In this document: positions 61,918 to 64,000 of the stretch, in pieces | Numbering within the stretch: position 1 is the first letter of the stretch | Layout: every line of letters starts with the position of its first letter | Made by a program: the position numbers and the translations under genes | Assembly: GCA_012518115.1 (NCBI GenBank) | Contig: JAAYTD010000014.1 | Location: 51,473-115,472, forward strand | Length of the DNA stretch: 64,000 nt | Source of the DNA: Ignavibacteria bacterium | Lineage (GTDB): Bacteria; Bacteroidota; Ignavibacteria; Kapaibacteriales; UBA2268 | Reading direction: 5' to 3' | The notes under the pieces: generated by a model | Told to the model about the DNA's origin: nothing | What the model saw: only the letters and a program-made list of their open reading frames with translations | Database searches by the model: none

Positions 61918-62226
61918 ATGTTAGCATTAGTAGAGATAGCTGGACAACAATTTGAAGTTGAGAAAGATCAAAAACTTAATGTTCCGCTTTTGGCAGGTGA
62001 ACCGGGCGACAGTTTGAAATTTGATAATATATTGATGACAAACGACGGAAATAATGTAACTTTAGGTTCTCCATTTGTACAAGGTAGCGTATCAGCTAAG
62101 ATAGTTGAACATGGAAGAGATGAAAAAGTTTTGATTTTTCATAAAAAACGCCGTAAAGGATACCGTAAATTGAATGGTTATCGTTCAAAATTTACACGTA
62201 TTGAAATTACAAGTATTGATGTATAA
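61918..62226 (+). CDS. rplU: Ribosomal protein L21
   Basis: A 102-residue large-subunit protein that binds 23S rRNA. It begins MLALVEIAGQQFEVEKDQ and carries the signature VLIFHKKRRKGYRKLNGYRS (KRRKGYRK core). Length is typical. It is cotranscribed with rpmA, 32 nt downstream, from a consensus promoter. Confidence 0.97.
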   Translation: MLALVEIAGQQFEVEKDQKLNVPLLAGEPGDSLKFDNILMTNDGNNVTLGSPFVQGSVSAKIVEHGRDEKVLIFHKKRRKGYRKLNGYRSKFTRIEITSIDV

Positions 62227-62258
62227 TTGAGTTAATATAAATTTAAGAGGAAAAAATA

Positions 62259-62513
62259 ATGGCACATAAAAAAGGCGGTGGCTCTAGTAAAAACGGTCGC
62301 GATTCCAATTCCCAACGACGTGGGGTGAAAAGATTTGGTGGCGAAATTGTGAAAGCAGGAAATATCCTAGTTAGACAATGTGGAACTAAATTTCATCCGG
62401 GAGAAAATGTTGGCTTAGGTAAAGACTATACAATTTTTTCGCTTATTGAAGGAACTGTAAAGTTTGAACAGAAAGATAAACATCGCAAACAAGTTTCTGT
62501 TTATCCTATTTAA
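62259..62513 (+). CDS. rpmA: Ribosomal protein L27
   Basis: An 84-residue large-subunit protein near the peptidyl-transferase centre. The N-terminus [16 protein letters not shown] lacks the cleavable extension found in Firmicutes. The core [21 protein letters not shown] (split) and [13 protein letters not shown] is standard. It directly follows rplU. Confidence 0.97.
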   Translation: MAHKKGGGSSKNGRDSNSQRRGVKRFGGEIVKAGNILVRQCGTKFHPGENVGLGKDYTIFSLIEGTVKFEQKDKHRKQVSVYPI

Positions 62514-62606
62514 TATTTATTTTTAGGATATAATAAATAAACATAATAAACATTATTAAAAATAGCCTTGACCGAATTACGTTAAGCCTATTTGTGTATA
62601 TTTACA

Positions 62607-63218
62607 ATGAAATACTTATTAACGATACTTTTTTTTATAGTAGCTTTATTCAATGAAGCTTATGCAACAACATTGAGAGAAATAGAAGAAGTTGATTTAT
62701 TAAAATTAGCTCAACAAAAATCTTCAAGTGCTAAAAATATTGTTTTACATTATTCAAATCGGAAAAAATTCCTCTCAAAATTAGGCTTTGAACCTCATCA
62801 AGTAATTGATAGTATTCTAAAAAGCAAAAGCATAACAAATTTTAACAATGTAATTGTTCGGATTGAAACAGTAGATAGTATATATACTTATACTTACTAT
62901 GATTTTTCTGCAAAAAACAATAAAATAACTCCATATATTTTAATAGATAATAAAATTAAACATAAAATGGGGGATACATTAGTTTTTCATGCTAAGAAAA
63001 ACACAACAAATAATACTTCGGTAGATTTTAGCGGATTAGACCAAGCAATAAGCAATTTACATACTGTAAAAATATATTCACAATTGCCAGCACAAAAAAA
63101 TATAAAACAACAAATAGATAAAGTGTTTAATAAAAACATGTTGATATTTCCTGCTGATATTGATATATCAAGATGGGCAATCAATATGACAAAAATGAAA
63201 ATTTATATTATAGAATAA
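62607..63218 (+). CDS. Secreted protein of unknown function
   Basis: A 203-residue protein with a signal peptide (KYLLTILFFIVALFNEAYA). The mature part is beta/alpha mixed, without Cys or a membrane segment. A run of three Tyr-rich turns (TVDSIYTYTYYDFSAK) is its most distinctive part. I do not recognise the family. I start at the ATG 62607 because it directly precedes the signal peptide; an in-frame TTG at 62592 would add five residues. It lies 3 nt before the thioredoxin-like lipoprotein gene, so they are cotranscribed. Confidence 0.6.
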   Translation: MKYLLTILFFIVALFNEAYATTLREIEEVDLLKLAQQKSSSAKNIVLHYSNRKKFLSKLGFEPHQVIDSILKSKSITNFNNVIVRIETVDSIYTYTYYDFSAKNNKITPYILIDNKIKHKMGDTLVFHAKKNTTNNTSVDFSGLDQAISNLHTVKIYSQLPAQKNIKQQIDKVFNKNMLIFPADIDISRWAINMTKMKIYIIE

Positions 63219-63221
63219 AAA

Positions 63222-63722
63222 ATGAGAACTTATACTAAGATATTATTAATACTAGCTATTATAGCTATTTCTGCATGTCAAGAAATAAGTAACGAGGCTG
63301 AAAAAATTACTGTTGCCGATATTATGGATAACAAAGTTAGTGGATTTAATTGGTTTGGTTTTGAGTATTCTGACTATAACATAAATAGTGAGCTAGTTAA
63401 ACAGATTTCTGAAAAATATCAACAGGAGCTTTATAAATTTATCATATTTACCACTCCTACTTGTAGCTGTGGTAAAGAGTATAGAAAATTCCCTCAATTT
63501 GTAAAAATCTTAGATTCTTCTAATGTAAACAAAGATAATTATGAGATTTATTCAGTGGGAGATATTAACTTTTCTCATCCATATGAGAATGTTTTTACTT
63601 TGAAAGCTATTCCAGCTTTTATGATACTAAAAAATGGCGTCGCTATTTATTCAGTCAATGATACTTTGTTAAAATACTCAAGTCTATCTTTAGAGGAAGC
63701 TTTACTTCAAGGGCTAAAATAA
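63222..63722 (+). CDS. Thioredoxin-like lipoprotein
   Basis: A 166-residue lipoprotein with signal and lipobox LAIIAISAC. The mature domain has the thioredoxin strand FIIFTTPTCSCGKEY, with a CSC pair where CxxC is usual, and IPAFMILKNG with the cis-Pro. Only two Cys are one residue apart, so a classical disulphide exchange is doubtful; a redox-inactive or different metal-binding role is possible. It is the second gene of a pair with the secreted protein upstream. A terminator follows. Confidence 0.65.
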   Translation: MRTYTKILLILAIIAISACQEISNEAEKITVADIMDNKVSGFNWFGFEYSDYNINSELVKQISEKYQQELYKFIIFTTPTCSCGKEYRKFPQFVKILDSSNVNKDNYEIYSVGDINFSHPYENVFTLKAIPAFMILKNGVAIYSVNDTLLKYSSLSLEEALLQGLK

Positions 63723-63748
63723 ATTATATATATTAAAATAACAATAAA

Positions 63749-63790
63749 TAGGTTTCTATACTTTTATTTGTATAGAAATCTATTTTTTTT
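63749..63790 (+). terminator. Terminator after the thioredoxin-like gene
   Basis: Stem TAGGTTTCTATAC/GTATAGAAATCTA with one G-U pair and an 8-nt loop, followed by a long T-run. Confidence 0.85.
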
Positions 63791-63835
63791 TATTATTGCT
63801 GTTAAATAAAAAAGTTTTATCGGATAGTAATAAAA

Positions 63836-63872
63836 AAACACTTATTAAAAAATTATTTTTTAATAAGTGTTT
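63836..63872. terminator. Long perfect hairpin, possible terminator for a gene beyond the window
   Basis: A perfect 17-bp stem AAACACTTATTAAAAAA/TTTTTTAATAAGTGTTT with a TTA loop. It is preceded by AAAA on the top strand, which reads as a T-run on the minus strand. No minus-strand gene ends here within the window. Confidence 0.5.
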
Positions 63873-63951
63873 GTAGGTGTAATAGTCAAAATTAATGGTA
63901 AAATCCTTGTAATTACATAAAAAATCATTATCTTAGCGACATTTTAAGTTT

Positions 63952-63996
63952 ATGGTTAAAAAAATTGCTTTTATTGTGGTTCTTTTGCTATCATAA
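63952..63996 (+). other. 14-residue signal-peptide-like frame at the window end
   Basis: ATG at 63952 encodes MVKKIAFIVVLLLS and then a stop. It is preceded by TTG at 63907-63909 and TATCTTAG at 63929-63936, a near-consensus promoter with a 19-nt spacer. It could be the head of a gene broken by a frameshift. The rest lies outside the window. Confidence 0.3.
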
Positions 63997-64000
63997 AATA

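Overview
The window is an AT-rich stretch of bacterial chromosome that reads as an anaerobic member of the Bacteroidota/Chlorobiota (FCB) superphylum. Direct evidence is the recurring TAnnTTTG promoter -7 box (often with TTG or TTTG 18-21 nt upstream), TonB-dependent receptors with carboxypeptidase-regulatory-like plugs, a heme-uptake locus of the HmuYRSTUV type, and a secreted metalloprotease with a type IX-secretion-like C-terminal domain. A Kapabacteria- or Ignavibacteria-like lineage is possible, but that is inference. Trimeric [FeFe]-hydrogenase, acetate kinase and an acetyl-CoA hydrolase/CoA-transferase point to fermentation. I see no phage, insertion sequence or CRISPR array.

Layout. 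1-3471 (minus): NfeD-like protein, a PilM-like protein and a glycosyltransferase fused to a polyprenyl-phosphosugar-transferase-like part that lacks its catalytic core. 3723-7766 (plus): NtrC-type regulator, a TonB C-terminal-domain protein, an AlbA_2 protein and MraY. 7835-9779 (minus): GlmS and tRNA-Pro(GGG). 9912-12217 (plus): SGNH-like hydrolase, then the biotin pair BioG-BioC. 12339-18648 (minus): an atypical receiver protein, HydA, HydB, HydC and a CoA-transferase. 18891-20792: ComEC. 20812-24372 (minus): unknown protein, AckA, PurN and a rhomboid homologue without its catalytic serine. 24802-28979 (plus): two LTxxQ (Spy-like) proteins, urocanate hydratase and a lipoprotein. 29472-33293 (minus): a 1273-residue modular secreted repeat protein. 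33534-34298: a methyltransferase.

34406-48249 (minus) is the most striking region: an expanded heme-acquisition locus. It encodes a membrane-anchored CobN-like HmuS, HmuT, HmuU (ExbB-like), HmuV (DUF2149), a calycin-HmuY fusion, a TonB receptor, a flavodoxin, a second HmuY-like lipoprotein, a second TonB receptor and a lipoprotein with a Cys/His motif. The hmuS and hmuY segments are preceded by near-identical promoters and by copies of a shared TGAACAwyGTTTTTT-type element, so they probably form one regulon.

48667-63722 (mostly plus): an SPFH/membrane/Arc-like mini-operon, a porin on the minus strand, an rRNA/tRNA methyltransferase and TadA, a repeat-filled gap (53223-53650), an orphan MalK-type ATPase, MurG, a VWA-OmpA lipoprotein, a CPBP protease, RlpA, the metalloprotease, alanine racemase, ribosomal proteins L21/L27 and two secreted proteins, one thioredoxin-like. 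Short hairpin-rich intergenic repeats recur at about 6430, 29040, 42095 and 53225.
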